Source: Nitromaritima sp964584125 (GTDB lineage: Bacteria > Nitrospinota > Nitrospinia > Nitrospinales > VA-1). From it: a DNA stretch of 29,575 nucleotides. Under the pieces are notes generated by a model. The model was not told where the DNA came from and made no database searches. It worked only from the letters and a program-made list of their open reading frames with translations. Below, piece after piece: positions 17,092 through 23,944 of the stretch (positions are counted from its first letter, which is position 1; every line of letters begins with the position of its first letter). The translations under genes were made by a program, and so were the position numbers. The stretch spans positions 1-29,575 of the forward strand of contig CAZOYP010000025.1 of the NCBI GenBank assembly GCA_964584125.1, in the 5' to 3' direction.

Positions 17092-18291
17092 TTAATTAGG
17101 TAAACCTATCCCTTCAAATTTTTTATGCAAGGGATTTCCCAAGTAATCTTCAACATAATTTTTAAGGTATCCTTTTTCGTATAATTTTTTATTAGAAAGA
17201 CTAGAGTTTACTTTGTGCAAAATCTTGAAGTTACAGTTTGGAAATCTATATTTAAACTCATCAAAGGTCGTTCCCGAAATATCCTTTTCCTCGCCTGAAG
17301 ACCCCTCCATAATAACCTTAGGGAGATAAACTTTTTTTTCGTTAGTCAACCTTCTACCAACGTCATCAAAAGTAAGCAAAGTACTACAATTAGAGTCCCC
17401 ACCAAGTGTGTCGTTGGGGACATACAAATAACGAGCTCTATTATTTCTAAGCAGACTCATAACCTTATATACATTTCCAGCCATAGCAACTGTGTCCTTT
17501 TTTTCTAGTTCACAGGCATCAAAGGTTTTAATAATTTTATTTCTGTTTAAGAATGCCGTGATATCCGATTCCGTTTGAATCATTGTAGTGTTGGGGAGGT
17601 TTGTCTCGTAAATTTTTTTTGCCTCTCTAGGTAGAAACTTTTTACCTTGCCTCATTAATGTTGTGGTTTCTTTGTCAATATATTTTAATGGAGTAAGGCA
17701 CCCCATCCAAAGCAAACAATTCTTATTCATCTTTGAAATTTTGACTGCATCCGCAAACATAGTATCTGGACCGAACGAATAAAAATTAGCCGAAGTAACC
17801 GCTGGGCCATCAAGAATTTTTAAAACTTGATCAACTGTCGGACCATGAGGCATCAAGCGCTTCCTATATGCCCCTAATGTAATTACCGAAAGTTCAAAAT
17901 TAATTCTCCCTGGATATTTCTCTGCTAATTGATTGATCTCGTTTGCAGGGGTATATCCCACTGTAAAAAGAGTAATATTTTTATCCGTAGTTTCTAGGAA
18001 TTCATTTAACCAATCCATAGCACGCGGATGCAAGAAAAGATCGGTCCACTCCATATACTCATTGCCACCGACAACCCAGTTTTCAGTGCCAGTTGGATAT
18101 GACTGAATTTCTTTAAGTATAAATTCCCAATCCTCTTGAGTCGTTAGAGGAGTATCAAAAGTAGTCCTATAACCTGTATCTTTTTCGTAACAGAAGGTAC
18201 ACTTCACCGGGCAGGTCTTCCCCAAGCTAAGAGGAATTTTTCTGTCATTCATTTCGCGTCGGAACACTTCGTGTAGCAATTCTTTATCCAA
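17092..18291 (-). CDS. Radical SAM protein of unknown specificity
   Basis: A 399-residue enzyme with the cluster motif C27-P-V-K-C31-T-F-C34 (CxxxCxxC), which binds a 4Fe-4S cluster and S-adenosylmethionine to start radical chemistry. Residues about 20-240 form the expected partial barrel. The C-terminal third (for example YLYVPNDTLGGDSNCSTLL, then VYLPKVIME) faintly recalls the DUF512 domain found on some radical SAM proteins, but I am not sure. Further cysteines (NKNCLLWMGC, FDACELE, DSNCS, NCNF) could ligate a second cluster. The start is TTG 18291, supported by AGGAG seven bases upstream; the first ATG (13 codons later) has no such site. Neighbours are a TPR-like gene and a 61-aa gene. 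The substrate is unknown. Confidence 0.88.
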   Translation of the reverse strand: MDKELLHEVFRREMNDRKIPLSLGKTCPVKCTFCYEKDTGYRTTFDTPLTTQEDWEFILKEIQSYPTGTENWVVGGNEYMEWTDLFLHPRAMDWLNEFLETTDKNITLFTVGYTPANEINQLAEKYPGRINFELSVITLGAYRKRLMPHGPTVDQVLKILDGPAVTSANFYSFGPDTMFADAVKISKMNKNCLLWMGCLTPLKYIDKETTTLMRQGKKFLPREAKKIYETNLPNTTMIQTESDITAFLNRNKIIKTFDACELEKKDTVAMAGNVYKVMSLLRNNRARYLYVPNDTLGGDSNCSTLLTFDDVGRRLTNEKKVYLPKVIMEGSSGEEKDISGTTFDEFKYRFPNCNFKILHKVNSSLSNKKLYEKGYLKNYVEDYLGNPLHKKFEGIGLPN

Positions 18292-18343
18292 GAGAATTCT
18301 CCTGAGAAAATATTAGAAAAAATAATTACCTCGCATGAAGTCC

Positions 18344-18676
18344 TTAGTTTTCCCAGTCACTAAAAACTTTTATTAAGTTTTCATCTACAGGGACTTCATC
18401 TCTTTGTTCACCTGACAATTCTTTAACTAATTGACTTACATGAACAGAAGCACAGCCCATATAAGCCATACTTTCCTGAGCCAGTTTATATGTGCCCTCT
18501 TTTAGTTTTTTTTCAAATTCGCCCAAATGGTCTTCATTAAAGGGCTTGACGCTTATGGCCTTTTTAAAAGATTCTATTGCACCATAAAAATCTTTGTTTT
18601 CGTGAAGGTCTATAGCATCCTTAAACATATCTTGCACCTCTCTAAATTCCTCTACTGTAACTGGTGTTCTATCCAT
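18344..18676 (-). CDS. Small TPR-like protein, first gene of the radical-SAM operon
   Basis: A 110-residue protein. Residues about 15-48 form one clear TPR-type helix pair (FKDAIDLHENKDFYGAIESF, then KKAISVKPFNED). The second half (YKLAQESMAYMGCASVHVSQ, then VKELSGEQRDEVPVDE) has no named family. There is no signal peptide, so it is probably cytosolic. It sits 52 bases before the radical SAM gene, directly behind the promoter/operator at 18791-18837, with a leader of about 126 bases. A role as a binding or adaptor subunit for the enzyme is inference from position only. Confidence 0.75.
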   Translation of the reverse strand: MDRTPVTVEEFREVQDMFKDAIDLHENKDFYGAIESFKKAISVKPFNEDHLGEFEKKLKEGTYKLAQESMAYMGCASVHVSQLVKELSGEQRDEVPVDENLIKVFSDWEN

Positions 18677-18715
18677 AGCGACTAAATCTCAAAAAATAAA
18701 ATTACTATAAGAACT

Positions 18716-18740
18716 GTTAAAAAAGCCCCCTAATTTTAAC
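18716..18740 (-). promoter_or_regulatory. Leader hairpin of the radical-SAM operon
   Basis: On the minus strand GTTAAAA and TTTTAAC are perfect 7-base arms around an 11-base loop that contains GGGGG. It lies in the predicted leader, 40-64 bases before the start codon of the TPR-like gene. It could affect mRNA stability or translation. It is AT-rich and weak as a hairpin. Confidence 0.3.
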
Positions 18741-18790
18741 TCACGAAAAAAAATACTACTCTTAATTAAGATCAAATTAATAATGCTATT

Positions 18791-18837
18791 GTGATAAATC
18801 AGGGTACATTTATCACCTCTTTAGCACTGATTGTCAA
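18791..18837 (-). promoter_or_regulatory. Promoter with overlapping operator for the radical-SAM operon
   Basis: On the minus strand a perfect -35 TTGACA (18832-18837), a 17-base spacer and -10 GATAAA (18809-18814). The -10 box is contained in a perfect inverted repeat: GTGATAAAT (18791-18799) and ATTTATCAC (18808-18816), 9-base arms 8 bases apart. A dimeric repressor bound there would cover the -10 box and start site. The arrangement is what a simply repressed promoter looks like. The regulator is not evident in the neighbourhood. Confidence 0.6.
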
Positions 18838-18911
18838 GACGCACAAACTAAAAGAAAGAAGGTGGGTTCTTTATCAAATAATGCATTTAGGTGACTGAGG
18901 AGGAAAGAAAG

Positions 18912-18947
18912 ATGTTCATTTTAAAAGAACATGATAAAGCATCCTAA
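18912..18947 (+). other. 11-codon ORF with an ideal ribosome binding site
   Basis: ATG 18912 is preceded by AGGAGG (18898-18903) with 8 bases of spacing, the best Shine-Dalgarno match in the window. The frame gives MFILKEHDKAS and then TAA. The start lies in an AT-rich near-palindrome (ATGTTC and GAACAT, 9 bases apart) that could hide it in RNA. It could be a leader peptide for the structured RNA just downstream, or a chance match. There is no convincing plus-strand promoter. Confidence 0.3.
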
Positions 18948-18954
18948 AAACTGA

Positions 18955-19012
18955 GGGGGGGGGGCTGTTAGTAGCCCCCAAAAAAAACTAGCCTACGGAG
19001 CTACTATAGCTC
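18955..19012 (+). ncRNA. Structured RNA candidate: G10 tract, pseudoknot and hairpin
   Basis: A run of ten G (18955-18964) enters a 7-bp stem GGGGGCT/AGCCCCC (18960-18966 with 18973-18979). The hairpin loop bases TAGT (18969-18972) can pair with ACTA (18987-18990) after an A-only linker of seven bases. This gives an H-type pseudoknot with stems of 7 and 4 bp. A second hairpin GAGCTA-CTA-TAGCTC follows at 18998-19012. The A-rich third loop recalls small riboswitches such as preQ1-I, but the known consensus is not matched. Whether it is transcribed is unknown. Confidence 0.3.
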
Positions 19013-19079
19013 AAAATTAACCAACAAACCTTCCTTAAGAATGAACTTAAATAAACACTTGAAGTGTATAAAGTCCTGC

Positions 19080-19112
19080 AAAAAAACCCCACCCCATTTG
19101 CTATGGGATGGG
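19080..19112 (-). terminator. Rho-independent terminator of the small lipoprotein gene
   Basis: On the minus strand CCCATCCCAT and ATGGGGTGGG form a 10-bp stem (one G-U pair) around loop AGCAA, followed directly by G and seven T. It begins 21 bases after the lipoprotein stop codon, a classic intrinsic terminator. Confidence 0.85.
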
Positions 19113-19133
19113 CAAAGTTCTTTTATTCAGGGC

Positions 19134-19259
19134 CTATTTTTCGGGAGGCTTTGGACTCGCTTCCTCAGTACAATTGCCATGTGGGCAATGCTGCGTGTGA
19201 CAACTCGACAAAAACATGGATAACATCACTAAAACAATCATGCCGGCAATTCTTTTCAT
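19134..19259 (-). CDS. 41-aa lipoprotein with a Cys/His-rich N-terminus
   Basis: A short gene, easily missed: ATG 19259, stop 19134-19136. It has a strong ribosome binding site (GGGGAG, seven bases upstream) and its own intrinsic terminator. Residues 1-19 are a lipoprotein signal peptide (MKRIAGMIVLVMLSMFLSS) and the lipobox is LSSC with lipidated C20. The mature peptide, only 22 residues, begins CHTQHCPHGNC, with three cysteines and three histidines alternating in 11 residues, then an acidic/proline tail. That pattern could bind a metal or form a disulphide; it could also just be a small outer-membrane anchor. No known family. Signal, lipobox, ribosome site and terminator together make the gene convincing. 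Confidence 0.85.
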   Translation of the reverse strand: MKRIAGMIVLVMLSMFLSSCHTQHCPHGNCTEEASPKPPEK

Positions 19260-19484
19260 GCGAACTCTCCCCTAATTTTTTAAAAATCTAAGCCCGATTC
19301 AACACAAGTGGCTGGCTTTGGCTCTTTCTGGACACTGCCTTTTAACAATATTTTGAGAGTATTTCAATCACTTTTTTAATTCTCTGGCATCAATTTTCCA
19401 TCATAATATTAGCTTCCGCTTACAAAGCCACTAATTCTGGTTGGAATCTTAGAGTTTTGTCTTTACAATTCAACCGTTAAATCC

Positions 19485-20315
19485 ATGTCAAATCAAGGGC
19501 AGAAATCTTTGACGACCGACAATTACAAATCTGATATCCAAGACCTTAAAAACAAACTTGACTGCATCCACATCGGGTCAAAAGTCATTTTTCTGCCTGA
19601 AATAGACTCAACTAACAATTTAGCCAAAGAGTACGCAAAAAATAATGCTCAAGAGGGCCTAGTTATAGTGGCCGATTCTCAAACTAAAGGCAGAGGGCGA
19701 ATGGGAAAATCCTGGCATTCACCTTCAAAAACAGGAATTTATCTATCAATACTATTAAAACCAAATCTTAAGCATGATCAACTTTCCTTGATTACTCTGC
19801 TTGCTGGGGTCTCTGCCACCCTAACCATAAACGAATTTAGCCATCAGCGCGCTAACTTAAAGTGGCCCAACGATATTCTCATTAACAATAAAAAAATATG
19901 TGGTCTATTATGTGAAATGACACACAAACAAGAAAACCCCATATATGTTGTTATCGGTATCGGCTTAAATGTCAACCAGGTATCAGAACAGTTTCCCGAG
20001 GATTTGAGAAAAACGGCCACCTCACTCAAAATAACAAACGGATCACCAGTAAATCGACTGGCCATAATCCAATCCTTTCTGACAAACCTAGATCGCGAAT
20101 ACCATTCCTTTTTAAATAAAGGCGGAAACTCCGTAATTAAAAAATGGTGCCTCAATACAAACCTATTTGGGCGAACAGTCTCCATTAAGCATGGAGCCAA
20201 TATAATCAAAGGCACGGCCATACGACTTGATAAATTAGGACGGCTTGTCTTGCTTATGGATAACGGGCATGAAGAAGCATTTGACTCGGGGGAAGTCATT
20301 CTATACAAAAATTAA
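19485..20315 (+). CDS. birA: Biotin--[acetyl-CoA-carboxylase] ligase
   Basis: Activates biotin as biotinyl-5'-AMP and attaches it to the lysine of biotin carboxyl carrier proteins (acetyl-CoA or pyruvate carboxylase). In 276 residues it holds the catalytic BPL/LplA domain with GRGRMGKSW (69-77), LKWPNDILINNKKICGLL (125-142) and the short C-terminal SH3-like domain (FGRTVSIKH onward). The N-terminal winged-helix repressor domain of the E. coli type is absent, so this is the monofunctional class and should not regulate the biotin operon itself. ATG 19485 is the first start; no clear ribosome binding site is seen. It stands alone, divergent from the lipoprotein gene. Confidence 0.93.
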   Translation: MSNQGQKSLTTDNYKSDIQDLKNKLDCIHIGSKVIFLPEIDSTNNLAKEYAKNNAQEGLVIVADSQTKGRGRMGKSWHSPSKTGIYLSILLKPNLKHDQLSLITLLAGVSATLTINEFSHQRANLKWPNDILINNKKICGLLCEMTHKQENPIYVVIGIGLNVNQVSEQFPEDLRKTATSLKITNGSPVNRLAIIQSFLTNLDREYHSFLNKGGNSVIKKWCLNTNLFGRTVSIKHGANIIKGTAIRLDKLGRLVLLMDNGHEEAFDSGEVILYKN

Positions 20316-20555
20316 ATCTATCCACATCTACATAAAGATTCTATTACAAATAAAATTTAGCCAATTCATCTCAAATACTCTGATATTCTAGTAACCTCCC
20401 TTAATCTTAACCTATAACTGTTTTTGTAGATAGCACCTAATTCTATGGGCCTATTTAACTGGGACGGAAGTTGAAGTTGCATCAAAATCTCTATAAAATA
20501 TTGGGTATTGTTCAAAAATCTGATTAAATTTGACAAAATTTGTAATAAATAAGCC

Positions 20556-21479
20556 GTGTCTAAAAGAGATTATTATAAAATTCTTGGTATTGCCAAAGAC
20601 GCAAAACCTAGTGAAATTAAAAAAAGCTACCGTGAGAGAGCTAAAATATTTCATCCAGACGCCAATAAGGGGAGTAAAAAATCAGAAAACCAATTTAAAG
20701 TTTTATCTGAGGCTTACAGTGTTTTAAGTAATACAAAAAAACGCCTAGAATACGATCGAAAACGATCTAAAAAGGGGCCATCAAGAAGAACCTCGTCAAA
20801 AGGATGGGGTTCTCCAGAATCTGATCGATGGGGATATGGATTCGGTAACCAAGGATCACAAAATCGAACTCAACAAGAAGGTCCTTTTAATCAAACAACA
20901 GCAGAAGATCCTCAACCACACGACCCTAACGCACCTACCAGGGGGTTTGACCTTCAATTCATGGTCGATGTAGATTTTGTTACTGTCGCTCTTGGAGGAA
21001 TAATCTCTTACGATTATGAAAAATATGTCCGCTGTGAAAATTGTAAAGGAACAGGTCATATTGGAGAAAAAAAATGCGCCGAATGTGGAGGGAAACGCCA
21101 GATAGTAAAAGAAACTAGTTTGGATGTAAAAATCCCTCCTGGGGTTGCAGACCAGTACGTTCTTCGCCTTCAAGATAAAGGAGGAGAGGGAATTAACGAT
21201 GGTCCACCTGGTGATTTATTCCTAAAAATTTGCACTAAGCCTCACCCTGTTTTTAAAAGAAAAAAAAATGACATTTACATGGAAGTTCAGATCCCTCCTG
21301 AACTTGCAGAAAGTGGGGGATCACTTGATATTGAAACCCTAGACACCGTTAAAACAATAGAAGTAGAAGAATGTACCCTTACCGGCGAGGAACTTCGCAT
21401 CCCTAAAAATGGAGCTGCGATCTTGTGGGGCAAAAAAAGGGGCGATTTAATAATCAAATTTTCAATAGTTACCGCCTAA
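20556..21479 (+). CDS. DnaJ-like co-chaperone with a half zinc finger
   Basis: A 307-residue J-protein that should stimulate the ATPase of DnaK. Order: J domain (about 4-68, with H33-P-D35), a polar Ser/Gly/Gln-rich linker (about 70-125), then the substrate-binding part. The zinc-finger region has only two CxxC units, C160-E-N-C163-K-G-T-G and C174-A-E-C177-G-G-K, where DnaJ has four; it can hold one zinc, not two. The C-terminal beta domains follow (DVKIPPGVADQ, then GGEGINDGPPGDLFL, a typical DnaJ/CbpA segment). The start is GTG 20556 with a weak ribosome site. A small membrane-protein gene follows after 6 bases. It is neither classical DnaJ nor CbpA. Confidence 0.88.
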   Translation: MSKRDYYKILGIAKDAKPSEIKKSYRERAKIFHPDANKGSKKSENQFKVLSEAYSVLSNTKKRLEYDRKRSKKGPSRRTSSKGWGSPESDRWGYGFGNQGSQNRTQQEGPFNQTTAEDPQPHDPNAPTRGFDLQFMVDVDFVTVALGGIISYDYEKYVRCENCKGTGHIGEKKCAECGGKRQIVKETSLDVKIPPGVADQYVLRLQDKGGEGINDGPPGDLFLKICTKPHPVFKRKKNDIYMEVQIPPELAESGGSLDIETLDTVKTIEVEECTLTGEELRIPKNGAAILWGKKRGDLIIKFSIVTA

Positions 21480-21485
21480 AACCTA

Positions 21486-21761
21486 ATGAAATCTATTTTC
21501 ATAATTCTCTTTATTACTTTTGGCATTGTCGCGCTAATAAGTTTTATCTCAAGAAGTAAAAGTAGAGGAAAACATACCCTATACTTAGGTAAAAAACCAA
21601 AGGTAATCAAAAAGAAGAAAAAAGCTATGACTCCAATACCTAAAGAAAAAATAATGGGCCCCGAAAATCCATTATGGGTCAAGATGTACGCTGAAGAAAT
21701 GTCCAAACGCAATACCGCTCAAACTACAGCAGTAATAAAAAAATGGTTGAAGGAGGAATAA
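21486..21761 (+). CDS. Small single-pass membrane protein downstream of the J-protein
   Basis: A 91-residue protein with one N-terminal membrane helix (about 3-22), a very basic stretch just after it (SRSKSRGKH, later KPKVIKKKKK) and a charged C-terminal helix (MYAEEMSKRN, then VIKKWLKEE). By the positive-inside rule the tail is cytosolic. It begins six bases after the J-protein stop, so both are likely on one mRNA. I do not recognise a family. An opposite-strand frame across the same bases has no supporting signals. Confidence 0.65.
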   Translation: MKSIFIILFITFGIVALISFISRSKSRGKHTLYLGKKPKVIKKKKKAMTPIPKEKIMGPENPLWVKMYAEEMSKRNTAQTTAVIKKWLKEE

Positions 21762-21776
21762 CTATAGAAAGTTTAC

Positions 21777-22553
21777 TTATTTTTTCTTTTGTGCCCATTC
21801 CTTGGCTCTCGCCTTAAAAATTGCTTTGTCCTCTTCTGATACAGGAGCCCTACTTACAGGGCGGGGAACTGAACCATCGGAAGACTTGGGTGTTGCAGAT
21901 GCTGCAACTGCTCCGGACGATTCTTTAACAGCGGGTTTATCATCTTGCGCAACTGACTCAGTTGGGGCGGGTTTAGCTCCAATTACAGCAGATGCTTCAC
22001 CCGGTTTACTTACAAGCCTCATTGATGACCACACGTCGCTCCCTGGATAGGGAGTATCCAAACCTATTTTTAAATCGTAACGGATAATTTGCTCATCTGA
22101 ACATTCACTAATCCATGTATTAGCAACACAACCCGCATCAAAAATCGGGTCAAGAGGAAACATTGTTCCATTTTTATCTTCACAATTTTTGGTCCCCGTT
22201 TTGTCAACAAGGGTAGAGGCTTCCTGCTTATTAGGAATCCTCCAATTATCAATTCCAGCATGCTTATCTTTATTGATCTGGTCTACATAAGCCCTATGAT
22301 CCTGCCATGTATAAAACTTTCGAGTATCTAGCCAAGCGTCCGTCTTTTTCCATATCAACCCAGTATTTGGGTCAGTAACTGTTCCGTCACCATTATCAAC
22401 AAAAGGCTTTAGTTCAGGAGCCGGTTTTTTTGCAGGAGCTGGTTTTTTTGCAGGAGCCGGTTTTTTTGCAGGAGAATCTTCTTTTGCAGCACTTGGGTCA
22501 GCTTTTTTATCCACCAGAGACTCAACTTTTTTAGAAGGTTCTATATCAGCCAT
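21777..22553 (-). CDS. DUF1566 (Lcl C-terminal-like) domain protein
   Basis: A 258-residue protein. After an N-terminal Lys/Ala/Pro-rich segment with three PAKKPA units (28-45), residues about 50-188 form a DUF1566/Lcl-type domain: FVDNGDGTVTDPNTGLIWKK, DNWRIPNKQEASTLVD and VWSSMRLVSKPGE are the usual signature blocks. This domain is found in surface and adhesion-like proteins of many bacteria. A second low-complexity segment (about 189-235) and a basic end (FKARAKEWAQKKK) follow. No signal peptide is visible, so the location is unclear. AAGGA lies 8 bases before the ATG. It follows the 88-aa gene by 54 bases, probably under the same promoter. Function unknown. Confidence 0.8.
   Translation of the reverse strand: MADIEPSKKVESLVDKKADPSAAKEDSPAKKPAPAKKPAPAKKPAPELKPFVDNGDGTVTDPNTGLIWKKTDAWLDTRKFYTWQDHRAYVDQINKDKHAGIDNWRIPNKQEASTLVDKTGTKNCEDKNGTMFPLDPIFDAGCVANTWISECSDEQIIRYDLKIGLDTPYPGSDVWSSMRLVSKPGEASAVIGAKPAPTESVAQDDKPAVKESSGAVAASATPKSSDGSVPRPVSRAPVSEEDKAIFKARAKEWAQKKK
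22419..22472 (-). repeat. Three tandem 18-bp units encoding PAKKPA
   Basis: Nearly identical 18-base units inside the DUF1566 gene, differing by a third-position change, each with a run of seven T (plus strand). Such tracts gain or lose whole units by slippage without breaking the frame. They form a flexible, basic linker in the protein. Confidence 0.85.
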
Positions 22554-22607
22554 ACTGTCATTCCTTAAATAATCTTAATTTTCTTTAAAAGGTTTAGCAA
22601 ATTAGAA

Positions 22608-22874
22608 CTAGTACTGGGGATATTTCTTTAAAATCTCACCCAAATCCTTTCTAGAATGGGTCAGCATATTTAACATGTCCCCAAGCTCTACTGATGAATA
22701 AGCATCCAAACATTCTTTATAGTCTTCACGATAACTCGCAGCATTACAACGAATCCACTCCATTACATTATCTTCACCAGTCTCATCACTGCTCTCGGCC
22801 TTCTTTTTAGCCAATAAGTTGGTCTGTGAAACGCGTATAATCTCGCAAACTAAATCGTCTTTAATTCTGCTCAT
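22608..22874 (-). CDS. Unknown 88-aa protein upstream of the DUF1566 gene
   Basis: Started at ATG 22874; the frame is open from GTG one codon earlier. The protein is acidic and helical, with three cysteines (LVCEI, IRCNA, KECLD) and no signal peptide or membrane helix. The sequence DYKECLDAYSSVELGDMLNM followed by LTHSRKDLGEIL suggests a small helical bundle. Family not recognised. A good sigma-70 promoter lies about 45 bases upstream, and the DUF1566 gene follows after 54 bases, so the two probably form an operon. Its coding status rests on the promoter, gene spacing and protein-like composition. Confidence 0.65.
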   Translation of the reverse strand: MSRIKDDLVCEIIRVSQTNLLAKKKAESSDETGEDNVMEWIRCNAASYREDYKECLDAYSSVELGDMLNMLTHSRKDLGEILKKYPQY

Positions 22875-22923
22875 CACTCGATCTCAGCAATATATTAAAA
22901 CTGCTACACCATAAAATTTCGCC

Positions 22924-22952
22924 AATCTATAACGATTTGCAATACTTGTCAA
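22924..22952 (-). promoter_or_regulatory. Sigma-70-type promoter for the 88-aa/DUF1566 operon
   Basis: On the minus strand a perfect TTGACA (22947-22952), a 17-base spacer and TAGATT (22924-22929). Transcription would start near 22917, about 43 bases before the ATG at 22874. The rest of the 257-base gap to oppC shows no other feature. Confidence 0.6.
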
Positions 22953-23131
22953 TTCGATATTTCCTAATAAATTTGAGCCAAAAAAAATCACGTCTGCTCA
23001 CATAAAGGAAACTCTAGTTATCCCCTTAAAAAAAAGATATGCTCTATTGTACTCAAACTTATAGTCAGTTAAAAGAAAATATCCTCAACTATTAGGTAAA
23101 GCCACACTGTTAATTTACGAGCTATCTTAAT

Positions 23132-23944
23132 TTAATTAAACCGAGCTTTATTTCTTGGATCCAGATAATCTCTAAACCTATCCCCCAAAAAATTGAAGCT
23201 CAAAATTGTTAAGAAAATAGCAAGGGACGGAAATAGAATAAGATGAGGGTAAAACTTTATAGACTTCCAACCCTCATTAGCCATAGTTCCCCAACTACTA
23301 AATGGAGGAGCGATCCCTAATCCGATAAAGCTTAAAGTCGATTCTGCCAAAATTGCCGCAGGAATTCTGAAAGTCATAGTAACGACCATTAAACCCAAAA
23401 TATTTGGGAGTATTTCCTTGGTAAGTATTTTCGCATTACTCGCACCTAGTGCCCGGGCAGCCTCTACGTAAGTTTTTTCTTTAATCCTTAGCACTTCTCC
23501 ACGAACCAAGCGAGCAACGGTCACCCAACTTACAAGCGTAAGAGCAATAAACATCCCTAAAATACCTCGTCCCATCATAACTGTAATAAGTATAATCATT
23601 AGCATATCTGGAAGAGCAAAGATGATATCGACGATACGCATCATAAAACCATCCATACGCCCACCAACAAAACCCGAAATGGAACCATAAATTGTTCCTA
23701 TTACAAGTGCCAACAGGGTAGTAAAAACACCAATGAATAAGGAAATGCGAGCGCCGTATATAAGACGCGAAAATAAATCACGCCCTAATCGGTCAGTACC
23801 CATCAGATGGCTAAAACTTGGCGTTGCTAATGTGTTAAGTGTGTCCTGAGTCTCATAAGAATGTGGCGTAATCCACGGGGCGAATACCGCCGCGAAAAAA
23901 ATTACCCCTAAAAAACCACAGCTTAACTTCGATAAAAAATTCAC
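23132..23944 (-). CDS. oppC: ABC peptide/nickel-type transporter permease, OppC/DppC family
   Basis: Inner-membrane subunit of a binding-protein-dependent importer for oligopeptides or similar solutes. The 270-residue chain has six predicted helices and the EAA loop that contacts the ATPase (VEAARALGASNAKILTKEIL). The MGTDRLGRDLFSRLIYGAR segment before helix 2 is a clear OppC/DppC signature. It is somewhat shorter than the usual 300 residues, mainly at the N-terminus. Its GTG start overlaps the oppB stop (GTGA). No ATPase or solute-binding gene lies next to the pair in this window, so the substrate cannot be inferred; dpp, opp or nik-type are all possible. Confidence 0.88.
   Translation of the reverse strand: MNFLSKLSCGFLGVIFFAAVFAPWITPHSYETQDTLNTLATPSFSHLMGTDRLGRDLFSRLIYGARISLFIGVFTTLLALVIGTIYGSISGFVGGRMDGFMMRIVDIIFALPDMLMIILITVMMGRGILGMFIALTLVSWVTVARLVRGEVLRIKEKTYVEAARALGASNAKILTKEILPNILGLMVVTMTFRIPAAILAESTLSFIGLGIAPPFSSWGTMANEGWKSIKFYPHLILFPSLAIFLTILSFNFLGDRFRDYLDPRNKARFN

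Noticed and set aside
18955..18987. GC hairpin plus A-run read as a terminator
   Set aside because: The T-run would precede the hairpin on the minus strand, and on the plus strand it is an A-run; polarity is wrong for an intrinsic terminator.
19041..19291. Two plus-strand frames of 60 and 75 codons
   Set aside because: They run antisense through the lipoprotein gene and its terminator and have no ribosome site or domain.
20471..20497. Promoter-like TTGAAG and TATAAA before the J-protein gene
   Set aside because: Spacing is only 15 bases and no heat-shock consensus or CIRCE element is seen.
21476..21712. 78-codon minus-strand frame with membrane-like segments
   Set aside because: Opposite to the better-supported 91-aa gene and lacks a ribosome site; hydrophobicity arises from antisense of lysine codons.
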